Below, in pieces: positions 1 through 10,080 of a stretch of 64,000 bases of DNA. Made by a program: the position numbers and the translations under genes. Numbering within the stretch: position 1 is the first letter of the stretch; every line of letters begins with the position of its first letter. Location of the stretch: positions 22,755,479-22,819,478 of the forward strand of contig CM065713.1 in assembly GCA_017654935.2 (NCBI GenBank), in the 5' to 3' direction. This DNA is from Phymorhynchus buccinoides. Taxonomy: Eukaryota; Mollusca; Gastropoda; Neogastropoda; Raphitomidae. The notes beneath the pieces were generated by a model, which saw nothing but the letters and a program-made list of their open reading frames with translations, made no database searches and was not told the DNA's origin.

Positions 1-300
1 CTCCTGTTACTTGGAATCAGTTGCCTCGCTCTCTCAGATACTCATCCTCTCTGCCCACATTCAAACGCCATCTCAAAACTTATCTGTTTCCTAAATAACT
101 ACTAATCCCTTCCTTCATGACTTGGTGTGTGCATGTCTGAGAGTGAATGTCTGCGCCTGGTGCGCGCACATAATTATCTGTGTGAGTGTGTGTCTGCGTA
201 TGTATGTAATCGTGCAACTTGTGTGTAATTGTGTCTGTTTGTCTGACCATCTTTGGGTGTTCGCGTAATTTTTGATTTCCCATTCTTTATGCTATATGTT
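1..300 (+). pseudogene. 3' end of a non-LTR retrotransposon (LINE), truncated by the window edge
   Basis: Bases 3-98 read without a stop until TAA as PVTWNQLPRSLR followed by FKRHLKTYLFPK. This is the WNxLP...FKxxLKTxLF ending typical of the C-terminus of reverse-transcriptase polyproteins of CR1/L2-like LINEs. The following GT-rich stretch looks like LINE 3' UTR. Related endings occur at 26.2 kb and 59.2-59.4 kb. Only about 32 codons are present, so it is a dead fragment. Confidence 0.7.
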
Positions 301-1060
301 AAATACTATCATACTAGCGCAACGCCTAGTACTGGCAATGCACCATACTGGTAACACCTAGTAACGGTAACGGCAAGTACTGGTAACGCTGAGTACAGCA
401 AATTTGAAGCGATTCGGTTAAGAAAAGGCGGAGTTATAAGGCCCCGTTTCCTGTTGGCGCTGCTCTGAGAGTGACGCGCTCTCCCGATTCTCTTCCAATT
501 TGCTGCTAGGCTTTGCCCGGGCCATAGCAAGCCTGACAGGAAATTTGAAACGGCGGAGTTATGCGTGAAAAGGTGAAGCGGCGTATAGCGCGCGCGTTTC
601 TGAACCGATTCGCTTCCGGTTTGGCACAACGATAGTCACCGTCCCCGGTCATCTACCTGCCAAATTCGAAGGCAATCGGCCCAGAAACACCGGAGCTACG
701 GGCGCCGAAAGGCCGTCGGATGCGCGTTTCGCGCATTTGCCGAACCGCGCAAATGACATGGCCGCCTCGGTTGCCGTTGCCATCGCCCCGTTAGGGCTCA
801 CAGCAAATTTGAAGCGAATCGGTGGAAAAACGGGGGAGTTATAAGGCCCGTTTCGTGTTTCAGACAGACACACACACACACGGACAGTTGGCTTTTTACT
901 ATATGATGTTGTGTTATATGTGCATGAATGCTCCTGGGAAATTTCAAAAATCCTGCAAGCCCCCGCGGAGTGCAGGGACAGCGCCCCTCCTGGGGGATTC
1001 CGGGGGGCAATGCCCCCTGGAAGCTGAAAGGAAACAACAGTTTCCAATGTAGCTGACAGG
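301..1060. repeat. Patchwork of dispersed repeat fragments
   Basis: There is no gene here. The phrase AAATTTGAAGCGA followed by a GGAGTTATAAGGC block occurs twice (near 398 and 807), and similar phrases recur at 60.7-61.0 kb. Bases 925-985 carry part of a repeat (TGCTCCTGGGAAATTTC then AAAATCCTGCA) that recurs at 1.9 and 13.9 kb. The first 100 bases hold degenerate TAGTACTGG units like the 16-bp array at 63.5 kb. Confidence 0.5.
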
Positions 1061-1460
1061 CTCTTGTTGCACTTTCACTTCTGGTTAACCTTCATGACCT
1101 CTATAACCAGCAAAATGCATCTTCTCAAATTCTCATAATCCGGCAATAATCAGGCAATCAAAAAAAATCCTGAAAATCAGGACATCCACGTATGAGTATA
1201 TTATATTTTTATATTGTAAATCATTTACTAAATGCCTAGGGCATTGAATCGATTAAGGATAAATGTTCAAATAATAATAATAATAATAAACATTGATTGA
1301 TTGATTGATGTGATAGAAAAAACACCTTGCAATCGCTTACCCAATTTAAAGAAAAAGGAGCAGCAAGAACTCGATGGCCGTGGGAGGGTGATCCGTGTTG
1401 TTGGCCTGCTGTGAAACGCAGTGAAGCCTGACCCTGCCCCCAACAGAATCAACCCACAAT

Positions 1461-1869
1461 TACCACAAAAACTGGACTATAAGACGCACCTGTATATAAG
1501 CCGCATCCCTTAAATTGACAACAATATTAGGTCTTTATTCACATATAAGCCGCACCAGTTTATAAGCCGCAGAGAAAATTGTATGTGCACAAACCAACAC
1601 AAATATATAGAAATTTTCCTATCAGAACGTGAGTATTTAATGTTCTCAGACACATTTAAGCATGAGATTTGAATCTGTTGATTACCAAAAGCAGTTTTGA
1701 GTCTAAAGAAGCTCGTAATAGGCTGCAGAATGAGGCCAGAAACAGATTTAATCATACTGATAACTGTAGAATAGAAAAAAAATCCACAGATAAGCCGCAT
1801 CAGTCTATAAGCCGCATGGGCCAAAGTTGAGGCGAAAAAGTAGCGGCTTATAGTCCGCATTTTACGGTA
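1461..1869. mobile_element. Non-autonomous DNA transposon of the 'CGGACTATAAG' type, copy A
   Basis: The left end (TACCACAAAAACTGGACTAT) and the reverse complement of the right end (TACCGTAAAATGCGGACTAT) form imperfect terminal inverted repeats. Several TATAAGCCGCA blocks lie inside. There is no coding capacity. Two smaller relatives are at 37459-37638 and 63211-63423. I cannot name the superfamily from sequence alone. Confidence 0.7.
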
Positions 1870-1875
1870 TGTGTC

Positions 1876-2015
1876 ATGACACTGACATGGGTGCTCCTGG
1901 GAAATATCAAAAATCCTGCAAAGGGCGGAGTGCAGGGGCAGCGCACACACACACCACGTTTACTGCTCTTTTTTCACCCCTCTAGACTAGTACAAGTGCT
2001 ACATCAATCATATCA
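1876..2015 (+). repeat. Dispersed repeat of about 135 bp (copy 2)
   Basis: It runs from GTGCTCCTGGGAAATATC through GGAGTGCAGGGGCAGCGCAC to a CTAGACTAGTACAAGTGCTA block. A close copy lies at 13875-14010 and a partial one at 925-985. The family is not recognised. Bases 2016-2270 after it hold only GT/CA microsatellites. Confidence 0.6.
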
Positions 2016-2280
2016 AATGATTATACAGTGGAGAACTGATAAGTCAAAAAACACTGGATAACTCACAATAATTTTGGGGTAACTCCAGTTCCCAGTTCAA
2101 TGGGTGCAAAATCAAATGCGTGTGTGTGTACAGGCTGTGTGTGTGCGGGTGTGTATGTTTGTGTGTAGGCCTATGTGTGTGTGCGTGTCAGTGAGAGATA
2201 GAGAAAGAATGTTGCATGCACACACACACACACGCACGCACGCACACACACACATGTAGACTTTATGTACGTTCGTCATG

Positions 2281-2397
2281 TTCTGATTGCATAAGATAAT
2301 GTATATTCTATGTTGTATTTGTATTAAATATGTAAAGCGCTTAGAGCCCTAAATCAGAGAATAGGCGCTATATAACATGTATTATTATTATTAGACT
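2281..2397 (+). repeat. Retroposon 3' tail (AAGCGC...CGCTATATAA(ATT)n type)
   Basis: TATGTAAAGCGCTTAGAGCC is followed by GGCGCTATATAACATG and (ATT)n. The same tail pattern appears at 2740-2800 (reverse), 30430-30500, 60005-60075 and, altered, at 14290-14315. At 60 kb it directly follows a LINE coding end, so it is probably the 3' end of that LINE family or a SINE sharing it. Confidence 0.55.
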
Positions 2398-3022
2398 TTG
2401 ATGCATTTTGAGCAGCTGATGGCATAGACGAGACTTGTGCTTTATAGGCCTGCATGGGAGTAGTCAATCCTCTCCTGAACATGCATTTTTCATGCACGGG
2501 GGATTAGAAAATCGTCAGAGGGACGAAGTAAGCATTTGTGATGCAGCACAGGAAAACCAGGCTAATGTCGTAAATGATCACTTTTGACTTATTCATATTT
2601 TCAGAAAGGCCAGAGACAACAGATTAACAGAATTCATCTATCTCTAATAGTTTATTTTGAACAATTTTTCAATCAATCAAATCTCTCTCTCTTTCTTTTT
2701 CTCTCTCTTGTGGCTGGCCGACTTATAATAATAATAATAATAATTGTACATTTATATAGCGCTTTACCTCAGATGAGCCCAATGTGTGCCCTCAGACTTT
2801 AGCTGGGTATTCGCGTACTGTATCACATTATTTTGTTCTTTTCCTTACACTGCGAACACACCGACAAGCAAGCCATTCTTAATCAGAATGATGCTACAAC
2901 CGCAGTGGGAAAACAAGAGACTGAGAGAGGCCTACTGTAAAACCGGAGGTTTAAAGCTCACCAAGCCCCGTTCTGAGTACCTTTACCCAGAAGGGTGAAA
3001 GGTCAGGAAAGTTGTCAATACA
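2398..3022. other. No gene seen; contains one retroposon tail fragment
   Basis: A reverse-oriented (AAT)n tail with a TTTATATAGCGCTTTACC block sits at 2725-2800. I see no splice-bounded exon or recognisable protein in the remainder. The minus-strand gene may continue through here with exons I could not identify. Confidence 0.4.
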
Positions 3023-3268
3023 CAGGGGTGGGATTTGACCAAAGAAAAAAAAAACAAAAACTAGATTTTCAACAACCCGCGGCCCACCCCCTGAACAAAA
3101 TTTGATTAATAATAAACAAATACAATAAATAAAGCCTATAAAATGGGTTGGAATAACCCATTTTAAAGAAATATATTTATTTTTTGCCGTAATTTTTTTT
3201 TTTCAACGTCAGAATTTTTTTTTTAAATACCGGATTTCCGGCAAAAAACGGACAAAATCCCACCCCTG
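3023..3268. mobile_element. MITE with CAGGGGTGGGATTT ends and a 6-bp target duplication
   Basis: The ends CAGGGGTGGGATTT and AAATCCCACCCCTG are exact inverted complements. The 6 bases AATACA flank both sides directly. The length of 246 bp, the CAG...CTG termini and the short duplication suggest a non-autonomous hAT-like element. The interior is A/T-rich and non-coding. Confidence 0.8.
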
Positions 3269-3416
3269 AATACAACAGAAATAGAGAGAGAGGGGGAGAA
3301 GAGGAGAGAAAGAAAGAGTGAGCCTCATTGACGAGGGTGGGGTGGGGTGAGAGTCGATTTGAAGACGGAGAGGGTCGGTCGTTGACGGAGGGAGAGGTAG
3401 AAACAAGCGAACGTAC

Positions 3417-3544
3417 AGCTGCAGTGTGTAGGCTCGGTGCTCCTTGGCTTTCTTCAGGGCCGGCTTCACCGGCAGCCTCCCCCCCACCATGTCCCCCTCC
3501 ACCACCCTCACCACCTCCAGCACTTCACGCAGAAGCTCTCGCCC
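3417..3544 (-). CDS. Exon 4 of the unrecognised minus-strand gene
   Basis: On the minus strand a pyrimidine tract and TTTTTTATCAG acceptor precede an open block reading GRELLREVLEVVRV...KKAKEHRAYTLQ. The block ends at a GTACGT donor. It starts in phase 0, exactly where exon 3 ends, which supports the join. The amphipathic, charged sequence looks like a globular or helical protein. The last codon is split (phase 2), so the gene should continue to the left, but I found no convincing exon 5 in the window. The purine-rich stretch 3270-3416 is intron. Confidence 0.6.
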
Positions 3545-3799
3545 CTGATAAAAAAGAAAGAAAAAAAACACTTTTAAAAATCAAATTATACAAAAGATAC
3601 AGAGAGAGGGAGGGAGAGAACGCTGAACATTTATTGTCATTACCTCAAGGGTCTGGTGACAAGGGGGGTGAAAGGAATAACAAAGTTCGGCCAATCACAC
3701 AATCATCATGCAATAGAAAATATATAATAGAAAATAGAAAACAAATAGAAAATAACGTGAATTGGTACAATCATAATCATTAGTTTATGTATATTCACT

Positions 3800-4096
3800 A
3801 TTGAGAGTTATTCCGCTTCTGCGCCTCAGCTATGAATTTAGCCACATATTTCAATAATTCTTCGTCATTAGACGTTAAGAGGGAAGCAACATCCTTTCTC
3901 TCAATTATTTGAAAACTAGAAAACTTACATTTCACTCGTACATCATTATATGTTTTACAGTAAAATAGAAAATGACATTCATTATCCACACCTGATTTGC
4001 ATAAAGAACATGGCGTTATTTCAGTCGTATGTGGCTCGAACCATCTTTTATTAGCCATAAATCCAAGTGTACGTAACCTAAACCTAATAAAGCTTA
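3800..4096 (-). pseudogene. LINE C-terminal fragment with zinc-knuckle-like motif
   Basis: The minus strand reads RTLGFMANKRWFEPHTT, then a CSLC...ECHFLFYC block, followed by YNDVRVK and a short tail to a stop. The CxxC...E.HFLF.C pattern is the C-terminal cysteine motif common after the reverse transcriptase of many animal LINEs. It lies in the intron between exons 3 and 4 of the minus-strand gene and is a truncated, non-functional insertion. Confidence 0.7.
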
Positions 4097-4506
4097 CGAG
4101 GGAGGGAGAGACAGAGAACGAGAGGGGGGAGAGAAACAGAGGGAGAGAGGGAGAGAGAGGGGGAGGGGGGGGTATTCACCTCGAAAGAAGACAGAGAGAA
4201 GAGGGATGACGAAGATGACGTCTTTTCATTCATTTTTCTTTTACTTTACCGTCAGCAGATTATCACGTCATAGTACTAGTATGCGTCATCCATTCACTAC
4301 GGTCATTGTTAAGTTTAGTGTGTTGTCTTCATTCACCTCGTCAAAGTCTTTTTAAAGACGAAAATATGGTTTTATTTGCCGTGTTTATTATATTTATTTC
4401 ATCTTCACGTGCTTGTGTGAGCGTAGCGTTTTGATGCTTTTTAGTCCAATTGTTAAAATCAAATTAAGAAAAAAAAAGGCACGGATAGCTGTGCGGGGGG
4501 AAAACA
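4097..4506. other. Intronic, no gene seen
   Basis: A GA-rich stretch (4098-4205) is followed by A/T-rich sequence. No motif, exon or repeat boundary could be assigned. Confidence 0.4.
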
Positions 4507-4966
4507 TAGTGTTGTGTCTTGAAATGACGTCACTTCACATGATGCCTAGTGTCGTGTCTTGAAACCATGTCACTTCACATGACGCCTAGTGTTGTGTCTT
4601 GAAACGACGTCACTTCACATGACGCCTAGTGTTGTGTCTTGAAACGACGTCACTTAACATGACACCTAGTGTCGTGTCTTGCAGGCATGGTAGTGGGGGC
4701 AAAGTGGTTTTCAAGGAAAATGGCCGGGGGTCGAAGAAAATTCAATAAATGAGAGTGAAATTTTCACTTTTTCATGCCATTTCAAAGCATTTTTTAATAA
4801 TTTTGTTTCAAACTGTTTAGCGGATTTTCCACGATTCGCGGAGGTCTACCATGCCTGGTCTTGAAATGACGTCACTTCACATGACGCCTAGTGTCGTGTC
4901 TTGAAACGATGTCACATCACATGACGCCTAGTGTCGTGTCTTGAAACGACGTCACTTCACATTACG
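4507..4966 (+). repeat. Tandem array with 40-bp period (about 7 units)
   Basis: The unit begins TAGTGTYGTGTCTTGAAAYG and continues through ACGTCACTTCACATGACGCC. Units start at 4507, 4547, 4587, 4627 and 4667, exactly 40 bp apart, and resume at 4858 after a MITE. The units contain palindromic ACGT cores, TGACGTCA in some, which resembles a CRE/ATF half-site pair. That is a coincidence-prone observation. Confidence 0.85.
4682..4857. mobile_element. 176-bp MITE inserted in the 40-bp array
   Basis: The ends CAGGCATGGTAG and CTACCATGCCTG are perfect inverted repeats. GTCTTG flanks both sides, and that hexamer belongs to the interrupted array unit, so the empty site is visible in the neighbouring units. 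This makes the insertion and its 6-bp target duplication secure. It has no coding capacity. Confidence 0.88.
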
Positions 4967-5203
4967 CCGTGAAGCAAAGTCTAAGGAGTAGTCTACAGAC
5001 CTGTTTACCCCTATTTCGCAAATAATTTCTGAAACAAGAAAACAGTAATTTTGAAATAAAATAAAAACTGTTATCCAACACGCGGACGATTATTTTTCTT
5101 CACAAAACCCGATTAACAAGAAAACTATTTGTAACTACACAATTATATGCACGCAGTAGCGTGGATGCAACTGGAGAAAATCGAATAAAACAGGCAAGGT
5201 CTA

Positions 5204-5935
5204 TCATGCTATTCTTTGTAAGTACATCCCTTTGTGTATGCATATTGTTGCCCGTCTTGTCCATCATGCTATTCTTTGTAAGTACACCCCGTTGTGTATG
5301 CATATTGTTGCCCGTCTTGTCCATCATGCTATTCTTTGTACGTACATCCCGTTGTGTATGCATATTGTTGCCCGTCTTGTCCATCATGCTATTCTTTGTA
5401 AGTACATCCCGTTGTGTATGCATATTGTTGCCCGTCTTGTCCATCATGCTATTCTTTGTAAGTACATCCCGTTGTGTATGCATATTGTTGCCCGTCTTGT
5501 CCATCATGCTATTCTTTGTACGTACACCCCGTTGTGTATGCATATTGTTGCCCGTCTTGTCCATCATGCTATTCTTTGTAAGTACACCCCTTTGTGTATG
5601 CCCGTTGTGTATGCATATTGTTGCCCGTCTTGTCCATCATGCTATTCTTTGTAAGTACATCCCTTTGTGTATGCATATTGTTGCCCGTCTTGTCCATCAT
5701 GCTATTCTTTGTAAGTACATCCCGTTGTGTATGCATATTGTTGCCCGTCTTGTCCATCATGCTATTCTTTGTAAGTACACCCCGTTGTGTATGCATATTG
5801 TTGCCCGTCTTGTCCATCATGCTATTCTTTGTAAGTACACCCCGTTGTGTATGCATATTGTTGCCCGTCTTGTCCATCATGCTATTCTTTGTAAGTACAC
5901 CCCTTTGTGTATGCATATTGTTGCCCGTCTTGTCG
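5204..5935 (+). repeat. 60-bp satellite, about 12 nearly identical units
   Basis: The unit runs CATGCTATTCTTTGTAAGTA ... TTGTTGCCCGTCTTGTC and repeats every 60 bp. Variable positions are few (ACATCCC/ACACCCC, CGTTGTG/TTTGTG, GTAAG/GTACG). One unit near 5590-5605 carries an extra 15 bp formed by a partial internal repeat. Because 60 is divisible by 3 and the unit lacks stops in several frames, long ORFs arise on both strands. I do not regard them as genes. Confidence 0.9.
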
Positions 5936-5984
5936 TTTCCGACCATGACTAGATAGCAGAGGGGGGCAGCTGCTATTCCGGCGG

Positions 5985-6490
5985 GCTGGGCTACAATTTG
6001 TTTATAGTGGAGAAGCCTTGCCCAGGGTACATCCCCACTCTCTCGGCCAAAGGGATTCGAGGACGGGAGATGAAGTTGGGAAGGTCCCCCCCCAAACCAA
6101 CCAATCCCATTGACCGCAGCACTAGAGCCAGTGCAAACGCCCCCCTAGTTAGAGAGTGATAGCCTTCCACAAAGGACTAAGCTGTAGCCTGATATTACAA
6201 TACTGCAGGACTCCCAGGGTCCCCCATTTGGGGGTCTACTAAGTCCTAAAATTCTAAAGGACCCTCTAAAAGAATGTGCAGGGGGTCCCAGGGATGCACT
6301 AGAACAAATCTTTTTTTAGCATTCACAATGCCACTGGGACCCTCTATCCCTCCTCTAGGACCCTCTACACTGTAAGTGAAGGAGTCCCTGGGACCCCTTG
6401 TTTTGCGGGACGATTGGGAGCCCTGAATACTGTAGAAAATCATTTATAGTACAGCTCTCATTCACTATTGGCCCTTTCTACAGGGTAATG
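5985..6490 (-). repeat. Dispersed repeat, interrupted by a MITE; inverse copy at 24.5-24.8 kb
   Basis: Sequence around 6001-6060 (TATAGTGGAGA..GCCTTGCCCAGGGTACATCC) and around 6433-6485 (TAGAAAATCAT..ACAGCTCTCAT) matches, in reverse orientation, one continuous block at 24535-24785. The intervening MITE is absent at that site. The family is not identified. Confidence 0.7.
6206..6425. mobile_element. MITE family 'CAGGGCTCCC', copy 1
   Basis: The ends CAGGACTCCCAGGG and TGGGAGCCCTG are inverted. AATACTG lies directly on both sides (7-bp duplication). The homologous block at 24.58 kb lacks it, giving an empty site. Two further copies are at 37775-37972 and 57030-57249, both beside SOCS-box gene copies. 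It is about 220 bp long and non-coding. Confidence 0.82.
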
Positions 6491-6590
6491 TCAACCAGTC
6501 ATTTGAGTAATGCATGTAATTGTGCGCATGCTTTGCGGCGTGACGTGGCGTGCATCAATGTGCACGCTGAGCGCCAGGAGCCCCGCTTAC

Positions 6591-6684
6591 AGAGTGGAAC
6601 ATCTCCTTGTTGAACTCGTAGAGGTTGGAGAACAGGTCTGCCATGGAGGAGTGCGTCTTGCTCATGGGACCCAGACTGCTGGCT
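6591..6684 (-). CDS. Exon 3 of the unrecognised minus-strand gene
   Basis: A GGTGTGCAG acceptor on the minus strand opens a block that reads, with the AG left over from exon 2, R-ASSLGPMSKTHSSMADLFSN then LYEFNKEMFHS, ending at a GTAAGC donor. The 94 nt take the reading frame from phase 2 to phase 0 without a stop, matching both neighbours. Codon use is GC-rich at third positions, like exon 2 and unlike the flanking intron. I do not recognise the family. Confidence 0.68.
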
Positions 6685-6764
6685 CTGCACACCCAACGCC
6701 ACAGAAATGAAACAAGGCCACACTAAGACACACACACACACACACACACACACAAAACCATATG

Positions 6765-7090
6765 CAGTGATGTCCCAAGGCCCCGGTGAGCTTGAAAGAA
6801 AAGTGAGCTCACTGCTTAAACCGGAAGTAAGCATGTTTGGGAGATGGGGTGATAAGACACACACTAAATTTCTGTCTTCCAAGCTGATCTTGCACAAATA
6901 TGCACTTGTAGTGGAATGGTAAGGATGATAGAATAGATTGTCCTATTGTGTTCTTCCTTGTCAGGACAAATGTCTGATAATTTTTTTTAGCACTGGCACA
7001 CTTTCTTCAAGAGCCAGGACATTGTTGTATTGATTTCTCTTGTCTCAGGACAGTTTGTCCTATCACTTTTCGATCCTAGGTGCATCACTG
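6765..7090. mobile_element. MITE family 'CAGTGATG', copy 1
   Basis: It starts CAGTGATGTCCCAAGGCCCC and ends GTGCATCACTG. Interior blocks (GGACAAATGTCTGAT, AGAGCCAGGACATTGT, TTAGCACTGGCAC) are shared with the shorter copy at 56070-56273. The flanks CATATG and CATATA suggest a 5-6 bp duplication. It lies in an intron of the minus-strand gene. Confidence 0.72.
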
Positions 7091-7301
7091 CATATACGCG
7101 CGCGCATACACACACACATTTCAAAACACACACTTACTCCCTCTCTCTCCCTCTTTCCTTCACCTCTCTTTATTTTCCATAACCAGTGTGCGCCAAACAA
7201 GGAGTTCAATTCCTAAACTAAAGACATGGAAAACCCTAGGCTTAGCATGAAAACGTTTTCTCCGTCTGACTCTGTCTGTCTCTATCTCTCTAAGTTGAGG
7301 A

Positions 7302-7708
7302 GCCGCTGTAGCTCAGTTGGTAAGTCCGAGTCGCTAGCTAGTAATCCGTCAGGTTTGCGAGCACACGGGTTCGAACCCAGCTCGATTCACAGTCGTGTGT
7401 CCTTGGGAAAGGCACATTACTATTTTCCTCACTCCACCCAGATGTAAAATGGGTACCTGACGTCAGTTGGGGAAAAAGTCCTTCGGATGAGACTTTTGAA
7501 AAACCGAGGTCCCGTGTGTGAACGCATGCACAAGATCTTGTGCACACGTTAAAGCCCATCCCACTATTCGGTACGAGCAGGCCGTGTGTGCCGGTGAGAT
7601 GGGTGACACAAATTCACATAGCACGCATCCTGTGCGCTATTAATGTTCTGAATGAGGACCGGTGAGCATGGGGCAGGATAAACATCCCCAAGTAGAAGAA
7701 GAAGTCTC
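7302..7708 (+). mobile_element. tRNA-derived SINE with (AAG)n tail
   Basis: An A box (TAGCTCAGTTGG, 7309-7320) and a B box (GGTTCGAACCC, 7368-7378) with tRNA-like spacing form the head. The body carries GTCCTTGGGAAAGGCACATT and CTCACTCCACCCAG, a module common in mollusc V-type SINEs. It ends in AAGTAGAAGAAGAAG. The extended body rules out a functional tRNA. It sits beside the exon-derived array in the same intron. Confidence 0.85.
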
Positions 7709-7714
7709 TCTCCC

Positions 7715-9033
7715 CTTCACCTGAGCTCTATGCTTTCCATCACCACAGCCTCCACCAGAGCGTCGAACCAGGGGTCGCATTCGGCCAGGTAGAGGAACTC
7801 CAGGTCTAACTTGAACACGCCCTCTCTCTCTCTCTCTGTAACTCTCTCTCTCTCTGTAACTCTCTCTCTCTCTCTGTAACTCTCCCCCCTTCACCTCTCT
7901 ATGCTGTCCATCACCCCAGCCTCCACCAGAGCGTCGAACCAGGGGTCGCATTCGGGCAGGTAAAGGAACTCCAGGTCTAACTTGAACACACCTCTCTCTC
8001 TCTCTGTAACACTCTCTCTCTCTCTCTGTAACTCTCCCCCCTTCACCTCTCTTTGCTGTCCATCACCCCAGCCTCCACCAGAGCGTAGAACCAGGGGTCG
8101 CATTCGGCCAGGTAGAGGAACCCCAGGTCCAACTTGAACATGCCCTCTCTCTCTCTCTAACACTCTCTCTCTCTCTCTCTCTGTAACTCTCCCCCCTTCA
8201 CCTCTCTTTGCTGTCCATCACCCCAGCCTCCACCAGAGCGTAGAACCAGGGGTCGCATTCGGCCAGGTAGAGGAACTCCAGGTCTAACTTGAACACACCT
8301 CTCTCTCTCTCTGTAACACTCTCTCTCTCTCTCTGTAACTCTCCCCCCTTCACCTCTCTTTGCTGTCCATCACCCCAGCCTCCACCAGAGCGTAGAACCA
8401 GGGGTCGCATTCGGCCAGGTAGAGGAACCCCAGGTCCAACTTGAACATGCCCTCTCTCTCTCTCTAACACTCTCTCTCTCTCTCTCTCTCTGTAACTCTC
8501 CCCCCTTCACCTCTCTTTGCTGTCCATCACCCCAGCCTCCACCAGAGCGTAGAACCAGGGGTCGCATTCGGCCAGGTAGAGGAACTCCAGGTCTAACTTG
8601 AACACGCCCTCTCTCTCTCTCTCTCTCTCTCTGTAACTCTCTCTCTCTCTGTAACTCTCTCTCTCTCTGTAACTCTCTCTCTCTCTCTCTCTCTGTAACT
8701 CTCCCCCCTTCACCTCTCTTTGCTGTCCATCACCCCAGCCTCCACCAGAGCGTTGAACCAGGGGTCGCATTCGGCCAGGTAGAGGAACTCCGGGTCAAAC
8801 TTGAACACACCTCTCTCTCTCTGTAACTCTCTCTCTGTCTCTCTCTCTCTGTAACTCTCTCCCCTTCACCTCTCTTTGCTGTCCATCACCCCAGCCTCCA
8901 CCAGAGCGTCGAACCAGGGGTCGCATTCAGGCAGGTAGAGGAACCCCAGGCCCAACTTGAACACACCTCTCTCTCTCTCTCTCTCTGTAACTCTCTCTCT
9001 CTCTGTGTCTCTCTATAACTCTCCCCCCTTCAC
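7715..9033 (-). repeat. Tandem array of eight partial copies of exon 2 plus its 5' splice site
   Basis: Segments near 7733, 7895, 8053, 8208, 8362, 8516, 8720 and 8877 each encode, on the minus strand, VFKLDLEFLYLxECDPWFxA and LVEAGVMDSKER or close variants. Each is followed by AG|GTGAAG. The period is 150-200 bp, and spacers are (GA)n/(CT)n with GTAAC interruptions. Copies differ by substitutions (P or A before ECDPW; F-D-A versus F-Y-A). Each copy lacks the exon's first half and has only GA-rich sequence where a 3' splice site would be, so they are probably not spliced in. The ninth, genuine member is exon 2 itself. Confidence 0.8.
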
Positions 9034-9211
9034 CTCTCTTTGCTGTCCATCACGCCAGCCTCCACCAGAGCGTCGAACCAGGGGTCGCAATTGGGCAGGT
9101 AGAGGAACCCCAGGCCCAACTTGAACACCCCGACAATCTGGATCCTCAAGGATTTCACCTCATCGATTATACGCAATTTGCCGATTTTGGTCCACAGGTC
9201 GGCCATCGCAT
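9034..9211 (-). CDS. Exon 2 of the unrecognised minus-strand gene
   Basis: An acceptor TTCTGTTTCAG opens the exon and an AG|GTGAAG donor closes it. Joined to exon 1 (phase 1), it reads D-AMADLWTKIGKLRIIDEV, KSLRIQIVGVFKLGLGFLYL and PNCDPWFDALVEAGVMDSKE without a stop. The last AG is completed by exon 3. The second half is the segment amplified in the neighbouring array. The mixed hydrophobic and charged composition suggests a folded domain, but no family was recognised. Confidence 0.72.
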
Positions 9212-10080
9212 CTGAAACAGAAGTTAAAAGCCGGTGTTAACATGGGTGCTTCCATACAATCCTGGAAAACCTGAAAAAGCAGGGGTTAACTCAGTGATCG
9301 CATTTACTGGTAATTATCAGTAAAATACTGATTGCAAAACCAAAATATTGAAGAAAATTTCAGTGACTGATAGTGATAAATATTTGCTAGGACTGATAAA
9401 TTGTTTAACAGAGGCCATAAATGTATAATATTGTCTTCACTGGTTTTTGTTTCCCTGGGACTGGCTTTGACACTGGTTGGGGGGCATTGTGATTGTCGCT
9501 GATGGGACTGGTTTTCAAAATTCCTAGTGCAATCACTGGTTAACTCATTCCAGACGAATTCCGAGTATACTCGCAACAGGAGGACGCCAGTCAGGGCCTA
9601 ATTCCGAGTATTCTCGGAACAGCGATTTCTGAGTCTAAGACGTGTTTAAATCATTGGGGGTTTTCCAATCCAAACCACATTTTTCGAGCTACTTCTTTTC
9701 ATCATTCTTCCAACTTTCGTTTGACTTATGCTTGGCACTTCTGTTTCAATTTTTAATGTTGAAAATGTCCAAAAAATGGGCCGTACACGAGCCTCAGAAA
9801 ATACTCCAATGTTTTAATTTATTAATAACAGTGATAGTAATATAATAAAGAGACTAATTACTCCTATTTATAATGCAATAACCACGATTTTGAAGCAAAA
9901 AATAAACTTGGATCAACCATTAATGTTGTCAAAAACTGAATCATTGACAGTGTTGAGCTTTCTTGTGCTTCTTATTTGTTATATTTTTTTTTCTAGGCAA
10001 CCCCGGGCCAGTCCTGATGCTTGTCTAAGGCAGTGAAGTCTTGAAGTTGAAGTGGTTAAGGGGTCACCTAGTTCTCTAGT
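9212..10080. other. Intron, no gene seen
   Basis: It is A/T-rich. A short quasi-palindromic phrase (AATTCCGAGTATACTCG, and AATTCCGAGTATTCTCGGAA 45 bp later) lies at 9557-9622 and may be a decayed inverted-repeat element. Nothing else could be assigned. Confidence 0.4.

Noticed and set aside
5100..5952. Long ORFs (up to 263 codons) on both strands in the 60-bp array
   Set aside because: The period is a multiple of three and the unit lacks stops in several frames, so open frames arise automatically. There is no splice or start context and no protein-like constraint.
7302..7378. Functional tRNA gene
   Set aside because: A and B boxes are present, but no full cloverleaf or terminator, and it continues into a SINE body.
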